Below, one piece after another: positions 47,268 to 60,400 of a stretch of DNA of 64,000 nucleotides. The stretch covers positions 1,397,166 through 1,461,165 of the forward strand of contig CM057158.1 of NCBI GenBank assembly GCA_029962745.1. Direction: 5' to 3'. This DNA is from Echinometra lucunter. Lineage: Eukaryota; Echinodermata; Echinoidea; Camarodonta; Echinometridae. The notes beneath the pieces were generated by a model that ran no database searches, had not been told where the DNA came from, and saw nothing but the letters and a program-made list of their open reading frames with translations. Made by a program: the position numbers and the translations under genes. Position 1 is the first letter of the stretch, and each line of letters starts with the position of its first letter.

Positions 47268-47818
47268 ACATGTAATACAACTTACGACGTTTGATCGAGT
47301 TCCTGATTACAAACAAAAGAACCCCTGCACCAACAACACATTTTTTAAAAGAATTATAATTATTCAATTTAGGTTTTTGTAAAAAAAAGGGTTCATGATC
47401 AAAGTCCGAAGACAAACATATTTACGAAGTCGTAAAATAAAATTATTAAAATAAAATAAAATTAATATCTATGTAGAAATGAAGAAGAAAAATGTACCAA
47501 CATCCATAAAAGAGACAATGCTAGATTATGAAATATAAAATATATTTGAATAAATTTCAATGGCACAGAACTATGCCATTAAAACAAAAGTAGTAGCGAA
47601 AGGTCCCGCAAAAGTCCAACAAATCTGCTTGTGAGGAAAACTTTACACAATAGTAATAAGGAAATAAATTATTTGCCCCTGTACCCCCCTCGCTTCTCTG
47701 TTAATATTCTAATGACCCTTTTGATAAGAAGTTTGGTGCAAAAAAAAAAAAGGTTTCACGACCCGTGTGGATTGGTTAACAATTCCATTACGCACTTATT
47801 ATTCGAATTTCTGTCTCT

Positions 47819-48417
47819 TCAGCTAATTATTACATAAGCGTCATTGTCATACGTATACGCCGTATCAGGACAACTCCCCCGAGAGGACAACATCCCCAGT
47901 CCCCGGGGAAGTTGTCCTTCGGGAGTTGTCATCTGGGAAAGGTGTCCTCCGGGAAGAGTTGTGCTAGAACCGTCATCCGCATTTTCCGAACTCCCAATGT
48001 TCTTAGGCGTGTTAGGAGGATGCCTACGGACCACACTAATCATGATGGCAAAAGTGAGTACAATCAAGGTAGCGACGCAAGCCAATGAAATGATGGCCCA
48101 AGGGGGTAGTACGATTCGAGGTGAGGTCATGGATGGTGTCGGCATGGTGGTTGGAGGCAAAAGACGTCTTGATACAGAGACGATGCTCGATAACGGACCT
48201 ACATTACCAGCCTCATCCCAGGCTCTTATCATAAATGAATAGATAGCGTCTAAGTCCTCACCAGGTAGGAGGATAGTGATAGATTCAAGATTACCCGGAG
48301 AAGCGACTCGAGAAAGGTTGCCGTGTAAAAGATCGCTATTGGTTATAGCGGTGGAAGATGTGAAGTTCGTGCGGAGTTGGGTAAAGTCTTCTGAATAACG
48401 AAGCTCGTAAGAGGCAG
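47819..48417 (-). CDS. CLCA gene W exon 12 (FnIII-like, transmembrane helix, long tail)
   Basis: The acceptor is CAATTCAG, phase 1 in. The ectodomain part is nearly identical to gene X. The helix PPWAIISLACVATLIVLTFA is followed by SVVRRHPPNTPKN, an insert rich in Gly/Pro/Ser (GGHLSQMTTPEG, GQLPRGLGML), and the end AYTYDNDAYVIIS. The coding insert contains near-palindromic GGACAACTTCC and GGATGTTGTCC words. The last residues align with HDNEAFENPS of X. Confidence 0.87.
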
Positions 48418-51400
48418 CTGAATTGAATAATGGGGGAAACAGAAAGAGTAAACTGAACATGAAAATGGAAGAACATGACCACATTTAAATTCAAGAAAGA
48501 TACAGGCCCATTCAAGTCTACTGAACTATCTTCTTTATCATTACAAATATCTGTATGTATCAGCATATCAAGTAATTCATGATCGTGCAAGGGTAACAGA
48601 AAAAAGAAGAAAAGTAGCACGAAAGACATTCACAGCAGCTTTTCATATACATGATATAATAGGACGAAAAATATAGAATCAACAAACTTAGAGAATGATA
48701 GTCAAAACACTTTCGCAAAATTAAACAAGTATAAATTTGGAAAACTAACATGATTAGCGACCTATAATTTCAATTTTTAACTTCATCCTTGCTGGTCGGA
48801 AACCTCACTGTAAAATTTGGTCTTGACAACGTCCATCCCCTAAAAATTGTCTAGTAACGCCCTGATATAGTTCTAGCGTAGTGTTTACCTGTTCCTTGAT
48901 CCAAGTCATCTCCTACAGCATACCATGTCAATGTTACATTCCTGCTATCATCGTATGTTCTCTCTGTGCTGACGAAGTCTGTGATCTTAGATGGTGCTAG
49001 GATGTCAATGTTCAGATTAGGATCGTAGCTTACCACTTGAACTACACCGGCCGTGGTCGTTCGGGTGAATCCCGTCGACACGGTTAGATCAGTAGGAGGT
49101 GGGGTTTGTGTAGCTACATCTCGCTTCAATCGCATTTGGACTGAAAATGAGGGAACGGATTCGAAGGGTTATCCCAATCCATTCTATATAATATACATGG
49201 TGACAAATTTAGGTTTGCTGAATACTTAAATAATATGGACTGGCTTTGACAGTGATATGACATATTGCCCAAATTAGATCATATCGCCCGAGGCGGGAGC
49301 CGAGGGTGATATGAGTCTAATGAGGGCAATATATGAAAGTCATATCTCGGAAAGGCCAGTCTCTATTATTACTATTATCTACAAGACATCTTGAGCAAAT
49401 TCACGACAAAAATGAAAGTTGATTACACATATACTTGCCATACCTTCTGTTTTTGCTTGACTTCAGGCCCCGTGCTAGTGATTTCTACTACGCGCAGTAA
49501 TATGCAAATTTCATCGCACTCGATAGCGTGTATTTTAACCAAGTTGAATTGTTTGCGCATGATCGAAATTTCTTGTACACGAAAAAACGTGGTATATAAA
49601 AATATGGACCTGGTTTTCTGATTGATATAGACTTTTCTCTAAATTGGGTCGATATGACTTAAAAATTGACCTGCTCAGATTCTTGTATAGGTAATAATAG
49701 TATATATCCTTGAATATTTAGCCACAAAATATGGATATTCACAGCTGATTATACAACTGCTAGTGACCTCTAGAGGAGGAGCGCCAATAAAGAAAGGTTT
49801 CGCATGATATCAGCGATGATAACTCACTATTTGATGATGGGTCGGTGTTTCCATTGACATCTACCTTCACGCCATGTCGTCCATTAGATGAGAACTCAAG
49901 GAAATATACCGAGTAGATTCCATCACCTGCTAGTAGATCAGCTCCTGGACATTATTAACAATTCAGAAAAAAAAACCTGCAGATTGACTTGGATCATTAT
50001 GTTTTGTTAAATTCTGTTTTCTTCTATACTGATTTAAGATAGCATATAAAGTTGGAGTTCTTGCTACACTATCATAATACACACCTTACAAAAAGTAACT
50101 AACCACTTGGTCTTTGGACCATAACTCAAATAGGGTGTGTTGTATCGGACAATTTTTAACAGATTTTGAAAGAACATTTAATTCAAAACATATTGACACT
50201 TCATATGTTGAAAATAAATAAAGAATGTGAGCACAATCGCGATTCATATGCAAATACCCATTTCCCAATATAAGTTGCTGCAATCCCGGTTGATATGGCT
50301 GTGTCTATTCACAGAATGGATTTCTGGCTGTCAACTTCATGTCTTTGTTTACGGATAATAGGGAATAAACAAAAACACAGAGGTGATCTATAAAGGGCAG
50401 CCAAAACATGTGCCAATCAAAGTCATTCCAAATGCAAGAGGCAGTGGATGCCGGTGTCATAGACGATTTGTTCCGGGTTCCGGACGAACGAAACGACTAG
50501 TCGATTCGTTCCCCGGAACAGCATTGCCAGGTTCAAAATGCTGAATTAACGTACTAGAGAGTCAAAATTATCGGGGTTTTCTGAGAAAATTATCGTGCAC
50601 TTAGCTGACTCAACAGTACATACACTATGCATACGATTAACGACCTCTTAACTTTAGGAAAACTCATTCCGATTGGCTGCAAATTCAATGAAGGGGCCTA
50701 CAAGACGCGTAGACGGGTAATTAAGTATGCAAAGTATGCATGTACTTTGCAGAGACTTTGAGTAGGTTGAAATGACTATGACTATCGCATCGACTGGACC
50801 GAGGCGGATCCAATCGGCAGGTGAACACTCAGGCGATTGGTTCCAAAGGATCCAATCGCCTGCCTGGAACGAAATCGTCCATGACACCGGCAAAATGCCA
50901 TCTCTCATTTTCAGACAACCTATATGCTTCCTTTTGAGTGCTGACCCGTTTCCTTGCCGGTGTCATAGCCGATTTGTTCCGGGCAGGCGATTGGATCCTT
51001 TGGAACCAATCGCCTGAGTGTTCACCTGCCGATTGGATCCGCCTCGGTCCAGTCGATGCGATAGTCATAGTCATTTCAACCTACTCAAAGTCTCTGCAAA
51101 GTACATGCATACTTTGCATACTTAATTACCTGTCTACGCGTCTTGTAGGCCCCTACATTGAATTTGCAGCCAAACAAAATGAGTTTTCCTAAAGTTAAGG
51201 GGGCCGTTAATCGTATGCACTGTGTATGTACTACAGATTCAGCTATATGTGTGCGATAATTTTCTATTTTAAAACAAAATAATAATTTTGACTCTCTATT
51301 ACGATAATTCAGCATTTTGAACCTTGCAATACTGTTCCGGGGAACGAATCGACTAGTCGTTTCGTTCCTCCGGAACTCGGAACAAATCGCAATGACACCG

Positions 51401-54400
51401 GACATCCATTGCCTCTTGCATTTGGAATGACTTTGATCGGCACATGTTTTGACTGTCATTCAAAGACCACTTCTGTGTTTTGTTTATACCTTATAGTCCG
51501 AAAACAACAACAACAACAACAATAATAATAATAATGATTCATATGATTAATAATGCGCCAAATTCTCTCAGTACAGTGCTCTAGGTGCAGAGATGAAGTT
51601 GAAAGCCAGAAATCCATTCTGTGAATAGAGACTGCCATGTCAGTAGGGATTGCTGCAACTTTTATTTTGAGGGTATTTGATATGAATCGCCATTGTGCTC
51701 ACATTCTTTATTCAATTTCAACAAAATGTCCAAATGTTTGGAATTGAATTTATTTCAAATTCTGTTCAAAGTTGTCCTATAAAACACACCATATTTGAGC
51801 TATGATCCAAAGACAAAGTGGTTAGTTATTTTTTGTCAGTCTGTTGTTCACTTACATAATCACACATTCACTTCCTACTATAATATGTCGTGATTCATAT
51901 TTACTCACAACTCTGTGTACAATTTCCAGGAAATCTACCTTTAAAAGCTCCTTCCAAATTACCTTACCCGTTATATCCTTTACGATGAATATGATATATC
52001 ATCGCATGGACATTCTTAAAAGACGGGAAATACGCCAGACTTTTCGAAAACTTTCACACTGTCTGCAATACGTTTGACTTTTGTTTTCAGATTCCCTGCA
52101 GATAACCACAGATAGCAGTTCTTTGTGGTAAAATATAAATGAATATATTTTGATGAAAAAAATACTCTTTTTCCTTTACCTCGTCCATTATCAAGGAGGG
52201 CAAGGGACGTCACAGTACCGGTTGTCGAGCTGTCTACTTCAGCAGTGACCGTAGCATCGAAGACAGGTACATAGTTGATATGGACATAGGCATAGATCTC
52301 AACAAAGGGGAAAGTGGTGTAGTTCACCATCTGGTATGGGCGATCCAAAAAAAAAAAAAAAAAATCAAAAAATCAAACGTTACATTATTTCCCTCTACAT
52401 ATCATGCATAATATTCTAGCTGCTGGGGAAACCCTTGTGAAGATACGGTCGCATAACGTTGGTTCTTGATATGACATTTAGATACTAACATTTCAACACA
52501 CACAAAAAAAAGAAAAATATACTGTCCAGAAATTGAATCTAAAATTGTACTTAAAGCCAGAGCGAACTGGCGCCCTTGTATGAGATTTCGAAATAGCGCC
52601 ATCTCAGTCCTGAACTACTGATTCTGTCCCGTTTTTTCTCCCAGCATGCACCATTCTGATCAACGCGAGCTTTATTTTTTAGACACATCGGTAAAAATAT
52701 TTATGTATTCAGACTGCAGTTCACTAGAAGCCAAGAAGGGTGTAGTGTTTCTGAGACAGTCTCTGGTTGTGAGTAGCCGCAAGTTGGCGCTGTTGTAAAT
52801 ACATCATTTCAGAGCTATATAAGTGCCAGTTCACTGTGGCTTTTTTTAAGAATTAAGAAGAGTACACGAAAATGAAATGATTTAATGAGTCCATGCTGAT
52901 TTAGCTTAGGTAAGAAACCGGCGGCTTATGCACTAAAGGGTTCTTGTGCAAACGTAAGCGCTCCTATGAGAGAAAAACGAAAAAAGAAAAATTATACAGA
53001 GAAAAAACGAGAAAGAGAGAATTTATAGAGATAGAGAGAAACCGAGAGAAAGGAAGGAGGGGAGTGTGGAAGCTACAGAAAGAAAATAAGAGAGGAATAG
53101 GAAGGCAGCGAAAGGGGAGAGAGAGGGAGAGAGAGAGAGAGGGGGGGGGGGTAATGAAAGGGGACAAATAGGAAGAATCTGAGGTAGACAAAGAGAGACA
53201 GAAAGACACGGAAACAGACAGAAGGGCAGAAAGACAGTGGGTCACGGTATAACTTACGGATGTTAGAAAGAAAAAGAACAGCTTATGAATGATACAGACA
53301 AAATAAAAACACAATTAAGTAATGATACGCCTATCGATAATTTGAGGAAGGAGAAAAATGTACAAAATATTTTTGTAATTTGGAAAATAGATCCTGGCAA
53401 AAGAAAACCATTACTAGAGTTCAAGATGCTCAAGGCAATATAGTTACTGACCCTAATAATATTCTGAAAGAAATGCAATCATTCTACTCAAACCTATATT
53501 GTAATTTTGGTAGAGATGTTCAAATTGAAGACCTTAATGAAGCATATCCCAAAACTATCTGAGGATGAAAAAAATCTTTTTAGAAAATCCTATATTAAAA
53601 CAAGAAATATTTGATGTTATTAAATCTATGAAGATATTAAACTCCTGGTTTTGATAGCCTTCCTATTGAATTTTACATAGTATTTTGGCCTGATATTATG
53701 TTAATGGATTCATACAATTACTCCTCACAAAACGGTTTGTTATGTCTCAGAGGAATGGTGTCATAACTCTTCTTCCCAAGAAAGATAGAGACCCTTTGTT
53801 GGTTAAGAATTATCGACCTATTACATTATTGACTGTGGATTATAAGATACTAGCAAAATGTTTCGCAAACCGTATGAAAAAGTATATGCATGATCTAATC
53901 CACCCAGATCAATCTGGTTTTTTTCAAAGACAGTAATAACGTATGATTACTTTTTAATATTATTGAATATACTCAGACAAATGAAATTCCAGGAGCAATG
54001 ATATTACTTGATATTGAAAAGGCATTTGATGGTGTTAATCATGATTTCTTATTTCATACTCTAAAACATTTTAATTTTAGCCCTAAATTTATTGATTGGA
54101 TAAAGACTCTGTACTCGGCACGACAGACCTATGTAATGAATAATGGATCTGTAACTAATCGCATTTCAATGCAAAGAGGTATATTTCAGGGATGTCCCAT
54201 TTCGCCATATTTGTTCTTATTAGTTATTGAGATCTTGGCTTTATCTATTCGACAGAATGAACAAGTTAAAGGCATAAAAGTTAAGGACCACGAGGTGAAA
54301 ATATCGTTATTTGCTGATGACTCAGTCTGTTTCGTAGATGGGGCAAGAGATTCATTTAACACCCTATTTGATATTTTGAATAAATTCGGTAGATATTCCG

Positions 54401-57400
54401 GATGTAAAATGAATGTAACTAAAACTGAAGCAATTTGGTTCTATGAGAGGATGTCAAGAATTTCCTTTAAGAAATCAAGGAATCACATGGAAGTCCCCTA
54501 GTTTTAAATCTTTGGGAGTCAATTTTTCATTGAATTTGGGATTGATTTTTTATTTAAATCACAAAGAAAAATTAAAGCGAATGACTCAGACCGTAAATTG
54601 TTGGAGAATGAGAAATCTATCATTAATTGGTAAAATATGTGTAATCAAATCTCTTGTTCTCCCTCAACTTTTATACCTTTTCTCTGTACTCAGTACCTAG
54701 ATACCACAGAAACTTTTTAGTGAGTTAAATAGTTTGTTTTTTTTAAATTCATTTGAAGTGGAGGTAATGATAGGGTCAAAAGAAAATTCATGTATAATGA
54801 TTATATTCAGTGTGGACTTAAAATGATTGACCCCTATGCATTTGCTATAGCTCAAAAGGTGACATGGTTGAAATGCTTACTTGATGACAACTTTGAGTCT
54901 GTATGGAAATTCACTGAAATATCAGCTTTGGAAAATTTTCATAGAGACCCTAATATCTCATGGAAATCTTATGCACCGGAAACTGTTACAGTCTTTGGGC
55001 AATTCCCAAATCTCAGGTTCTTTACGTACATGGTATAATTACAGAGAATATGCTACTATAGAAACATTTAATTGTAAATTCTCTGAGATGGGGTTTTGCC
55101 AACCGCTATGGGTTTAATAGATGAATCCGATCAAAACGTACATGGTATAATTACAGAGAATATGCTACTATAGAAACATTTAATTGTAAATTCTCTGAGA
55201 TGGGGTTTTGCCAACCGCTATGGTTTAATAGATGAATCCGATCAAAACCAAAAAGTACTTTTATTATGAAACTTGGTATGACAGGAATGTCTCTGTAGTG
55301 TCTGATTTTTAGAACCCACCTTTTCCTGGGCATAAGCTGTTTGAAGAATTAATTTTAAATTTTGACATTCCTCGATCAGATAAGAGAAAGTTTAATTTTT
55401 TGATGAAACATGTTCCAGAGGAATGGTTCGATGTTACAATCTTGAATAACTTAGATGTTCAGAATAATTTGATTACTAATTTACTTGCTTCCAGGAAAGT
55501 ACCTTGTCATGCTTATAAAATCTTGAATGTTCAAAATCTTCCTGATAGACGATACGAATAATGGAAAGACAAAATAGCCGTTCCTGTTCATGTTGTTTGG
55601 GAAAAGGTACACAAGGTTAATTTCAGCTGTACAATAGACACTAGGCTACGATCATTTTACTTCAAAATTTTCCACAGAACCATAGCTTTAAATGGATTTC
55701 TATATAAAAGCAAAAGGAAGGATTCTCCAAACTGTGTCTTTTGTGATAAACAGGAAGAAACAATGATTCATCTATTTTGTGAGTGTGAAAAGGTCTTCTC
55801 AATTTAGGAAGTTGTGTTAAATGTATTAGTACAAAATTATGATCAAAATTTTGTTTTTACATATTTTGAAAAACTTTTTTGTGTACCTACAGACAAGTTT
55901 GTTACATACCTTATTCTATTGGTGAAATACTACATATATATTTGGAAATGGAAAAGTGACTTACATGATATTATTGCTTTTAAAACATTTGTGCAAAAAC
56001 ATAAGGAAACAGAATATCATTTAGCGAAAAAGAAAAATAAACTTCCTGTGAATTTTAGAAAGTGGAGGTTTAACCTCTGACAAGTAAAAGATTTGGAATT
56101 ATCTACTTTCCCATAAACATATAATACAATTATTTTGTTACATTATATGTTTTAGCTCGTTTTTTTTTTTAAATTATCCTATCTGACGTTCATTTTTTAA
56201 AGCTCTTGTGGCTAAGTATTGCTGTGTTACATGTTTAACACTGGCGTAGCCAGGAATTTTCAACAGGGGGGTGGGCCAAGGCAAGGGAGGGTGTGGGAGG
56301 GGGTATCCCCCCTCCCACGGTAGGGAGATTTTTGAAAATTCGTGCATGAAAATGGCATTTTCTGCATACTAAAATTTAGAATTAAGAGTAACTTATATGA
56401 GAAGTGTCATATTTACGTTTTACTTTCATTTCGCAGGGTAGGGGTAGATAACTTATGTGAAGTGGGCTCGATAAAAGTTTTTTTCTTCTTTTTTTTTTCT
56501 TTTTTTTTTTTTTTTGCTCGCCAGTCAACGGGGGCGGGGGGCATGGCCCCCTTATGCCCCCCTTATCTACGCCAGTGATGTTTAAGTTTAAATGAATCAT
56601 CATTCTCTTGTCTTTTTTTTTTTTTTTTTTTGGTTTTATTGTTATCCAATTTCTGCTGACAACTTGTGATTTTTTTTATTATGTTTGTGATTCAATAAAA
56701 CACATAATTATAAAAAAAAAAACTTACCGATGTTCCTAAGAAGCTGTTTACGACTGGAGGATAAACATCATCAGACCGTGGTTTGGAGTTCACTTCTAAA
56801 CTGATGTATTCCGTTAGACTGTTACCAGCATTGCTTATCTCAACGTTCCAAGTACCTGCCTAAAAGTCAATGCAAATATTTCCCTCTAAGATAGTGTATA
56901 AACCAATATACTCAAAAGTAAAAGTCCTATAAATAAAAGATGTTTACAAAATTTTGTAATTTATTATTAATAAAGGATGTAAGCATTAATCTGTTATCCA
57001 AGTTACCGAAACAGCTGATACTATATCATGTATATTATGAGAGGATGTTCAGGAAATATATAGTCTAAAAGCACGTTTTTCTCTTGCTGTAAAGCAAATC
57101 ATTATGTTACTGTCACGAATAGACAGTCGACTATCAGTTGGTTTAGGATTTTTGGTTGCTGGATGGGCTCAACAAAACTTAGTGGGCTCGTCTGTTAACC
57201 GACTAGCTGAAACCAACAGGTAATCATTTCTGAGAGTATAATCTTTGACTTTACTTTATCAACGTTGTGTCAAGGATTTCGTATAAACCTGATAAAGATA
57301 CACGTATGTTCCTGTGAGAATCTCATACCCCTGATTAAGGGTTGACAGAGTTCGATAAATTTCATCTTATTTTATCTTAATGGGCAGTGATGGGGTGGAC

Positions 57401-60400
57401 TCGATCATGAGTGGCGGCGTAGGCATAAGAAAAATAGCAAATTTAAAAAAAGGTGAGAAAATACGTGAAGAGGATTTGTGTGATTGTGTTTGTCTACCAT
57501 GCATTCATAGGTGGTATAATTTCCCAAACCAACGACAAAATTAGGTGAGTTGCATATACCTCTGCCTCTTCGATAGTGATGGTGATAAGTTTAGTGCTGA
57601 TATCAACCTCGTATTTTGAATCTGAACTGTCTATGACGGTACCATCTGGGCCTGTGACTGTGACTGAGATCATGTCGTTGGCTGTCCATGTGATTGTCAT
57701 GACAGTATTCAGACCAAGGGATGCGTCAATCAGGATCTCGATAGTTTGGATTTTATCAGAGGTCAGTATGATCGTTGAACTGTTGATCTATAAGAATAGA
57801 CAATATAAGAAGTACTTAAACAAACCCCCCAAAGGATTTCAGCGGGAAAATCCACCAAACCACCGGGAAAAAATGAAAGAAAGGGAAAGGAAGAAAAAGG
57901 AAGGGAGAAAGGGAATGAAAGAAGAAGAAAAGGGAAAAAGAAGAAGAGAGAGGGAAAGAAAAGGGGGAAAGGGAAAAAAGAAGAAAGAAAAGGGAAACAA
58001 AAGAAATGAAGGAGAATTTAGTACCAAAACCCCGGAGCTTCCGGGGGCTCCACTCCCTGGACCCCCGCAGGGGCTTTGCCTCCGGACCCCCATCAGAGGC
58101 CCTAAGGCGGGCCCCTGGGCCTCACCCGCTAAGGGCTACTCGACAAGCAACTCGCGGTGCTGGCTCACCCCCGCATATTCTAGTTTTATCGGGAAATTCT
58201 TGGCTATGCCCCCTCCCCCCGATAACAGGCAGAGAACGTAAGAAGAGCAGGAGCAAACAAGGAACAATTTAAAGAAACCTCGGAGCTTCCCCCTCCCTGC
58301 ACCCCCCCCCCCGAGGGAGCACGCTTCGCATGCTCACTACCGCCCCCTAATATGAAATCCTAGTTATGCCACTGATTCTAGAATTAGTTACCGGGAATTA
58401 TTTGGCTCTGCCCCCCCCCCCCCCCCCATAACACGCAGAGAACGTAAGAAGAGCGGGAGCAGAAAAGGAACAATAATTCAAAGAAACGTAGGTGCTTTCG
58501 CGCTTCGCGCGGGAGAGGGGAAACTCCCCCTAAAATGAGATCCTATCTACGCCACTGATTCTAGACGTAGTTAGAAATTTTTGGCTCTGCCCCCCCCCCG
58601 ATAACAGGCACCTGTTACGCCGCTGTATGTCTTGTCTGTTTTCCATCAAAAGTGTGAACTGTGCACAATGCACCCTGTGCTGACGTATACGACGGAGTCC
58701 TTTCGACGCACGAAGTAGGTATGGTGGCACTGAAGTACGCCTGACAACCGATCATGTGCGCCGTGAATTTCGCAGGTCAGTCGTGAAATTCGCGATTTTG
58801 GTCTCGAAATTTACCCCTGGATTAAGGCCAGCACTCTGGACACTTCAGGCCCCTAGGAACGATTTTTGCCCCTGAGCCACAATAGGTTACCGCACTGTAG
58901 GCAAGCAGCGTTTCAGCATACAGGAACATGAAAAGGGGGGGGGGGGGGGGGGAGGGGGACTTAAATAAGCCGACCGTTATACTTCATTCTAAGTCTAATC
59001 TAGGTACCCCCCACGCACACACACACACACACACACAATATATAAGATTTTTTTTAAAAAACAATATCGCAGATTTAGATTTTTATTATTTGAATTGAAT
59101 ATTTAGGGGCCGCGAAGCTTTTCTGGAGGGTGGATGACGTTTCTTCCTAGATTATGAACCACCCTGTTTTTTTAATTTTGAGAGCGAACGAAGCGAGCGA
59201 GCCAATAGCAGCCATTTCTTGTTAAGAAAGTAGTGTTAATTTGTCATCCAAATACACTTAGGCCTATGAAATATCTGAGGAGAAGCGAGCGAGCCCAAAA
59301 TAGCCATTGTTATGAAAGAAGTGTTATTTTGTCAAGCGATATCTGAAGAGAAGCGAAGCGAGAGAGCCACAATAACCATTCTCGCTATGAAAGAAATGTT
59401 ATTAGTTTTTGTCAATAAAATACACTGTGTAGACCTATAAAAGATCTGAGGCGAAGCGAACAAGGCAAAATAGCCTTGTTATGAAATAAATGTTATTCTG
59501 TCATCAAAATACACTATAGGCCTGTAAGATAATCTGAATGATAATTATGGTCACCTTGCTGTCAAATATGATTTTATTTTGGCACCTCGCTGGTTCAATA
59601 ATGTTTGCTGTCCGACGAAACCACCCTGTCTACAATATTACAGGCGAGCAAAGCGAGCGAGGAAAAAACACATTCTTTTGACGATAGAATTAATTTCGTC
59701 TTCGGAATACACTATAGTCCTATAAAATGTTAAGAAATTATTTACATTCGGTCACCTCACATACCGCATTATTTTGCTTTCGGAAACCATCCTTGTATCT
59801 AAATAATCATACGAGCGAGCGAAAAGAAAATTGTGATATGAAGAAGATGAAGATGGGATGGGAAAATAACTTATTCTGATGGGTGCTATGTTACCCTTCA
59901 TAAAAATCAGGGGGTGCTGCAGCACTCACAGCACCCCAAGCTCCCATTTGCCTGGGACTCTTAATCTCCCAGCCTGCTTTAGTACTGTAAGTCTTAGATT
60001 TCGTTTTTCATTGTTGCTTTCCTCTTACACAGCAAAAATATTGCAATAAAATAATTTTGTTTCATATCATATCATATCATTTCATTTATTTCACTCATTC
60101 AAAAACATCAAAATATATAGAATGTATGTTTCACAATGATTGATTGCGGATAAGAAGTGGGGGAATCATAACAGAAGCCATCTAGGCTTGTCAGAGATGA
60201 TTCCCTGAAAATATACATTGAATTAGAATTAAAACGTTTTAAACAAGAAAACAAGAACGAATGACTTAAACTACGGATATTAATTAGTAATCATATTTTG
60301 TTTGGCGTGGATCATTAATCGGTCTCATATCAATAAAGAAAGCTTTTTCTATTCTTTTCGTATTTCAGAATATACTGACCTGTATTGGTGCAGAACTGGC

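Larger units (their letters stand above)
53265..56720 (+). mobile_element. 5'-truncated Tx1/L1-like LINE with target duplication
   Basis: It is flanked by AACTTACGGATGTT (53251-53264) and AACTTACCGATGTT (56721-56734), a 14-bp target duplication with one mismatch, and ends in AATAAAACACATAATTAT plus an A-run. The coding part is the reverse transcriptase half of ORF2, with stops and shifts. A 112-bp tandem duplication (55024-55246) and an inserted hAT MITE (56239-56577) add to its decay. It is antisense to gene W and sits in the intron right next to exon 8. Confidence 0.9.

Noticed and set aside
50772..51074. Overlapping frames starting MTMTIASTGPRRIQSAGEHS on both strands
   Set aside because: They are the same sequence read from the two arms of the palindrome; no gene is needed to explain them.
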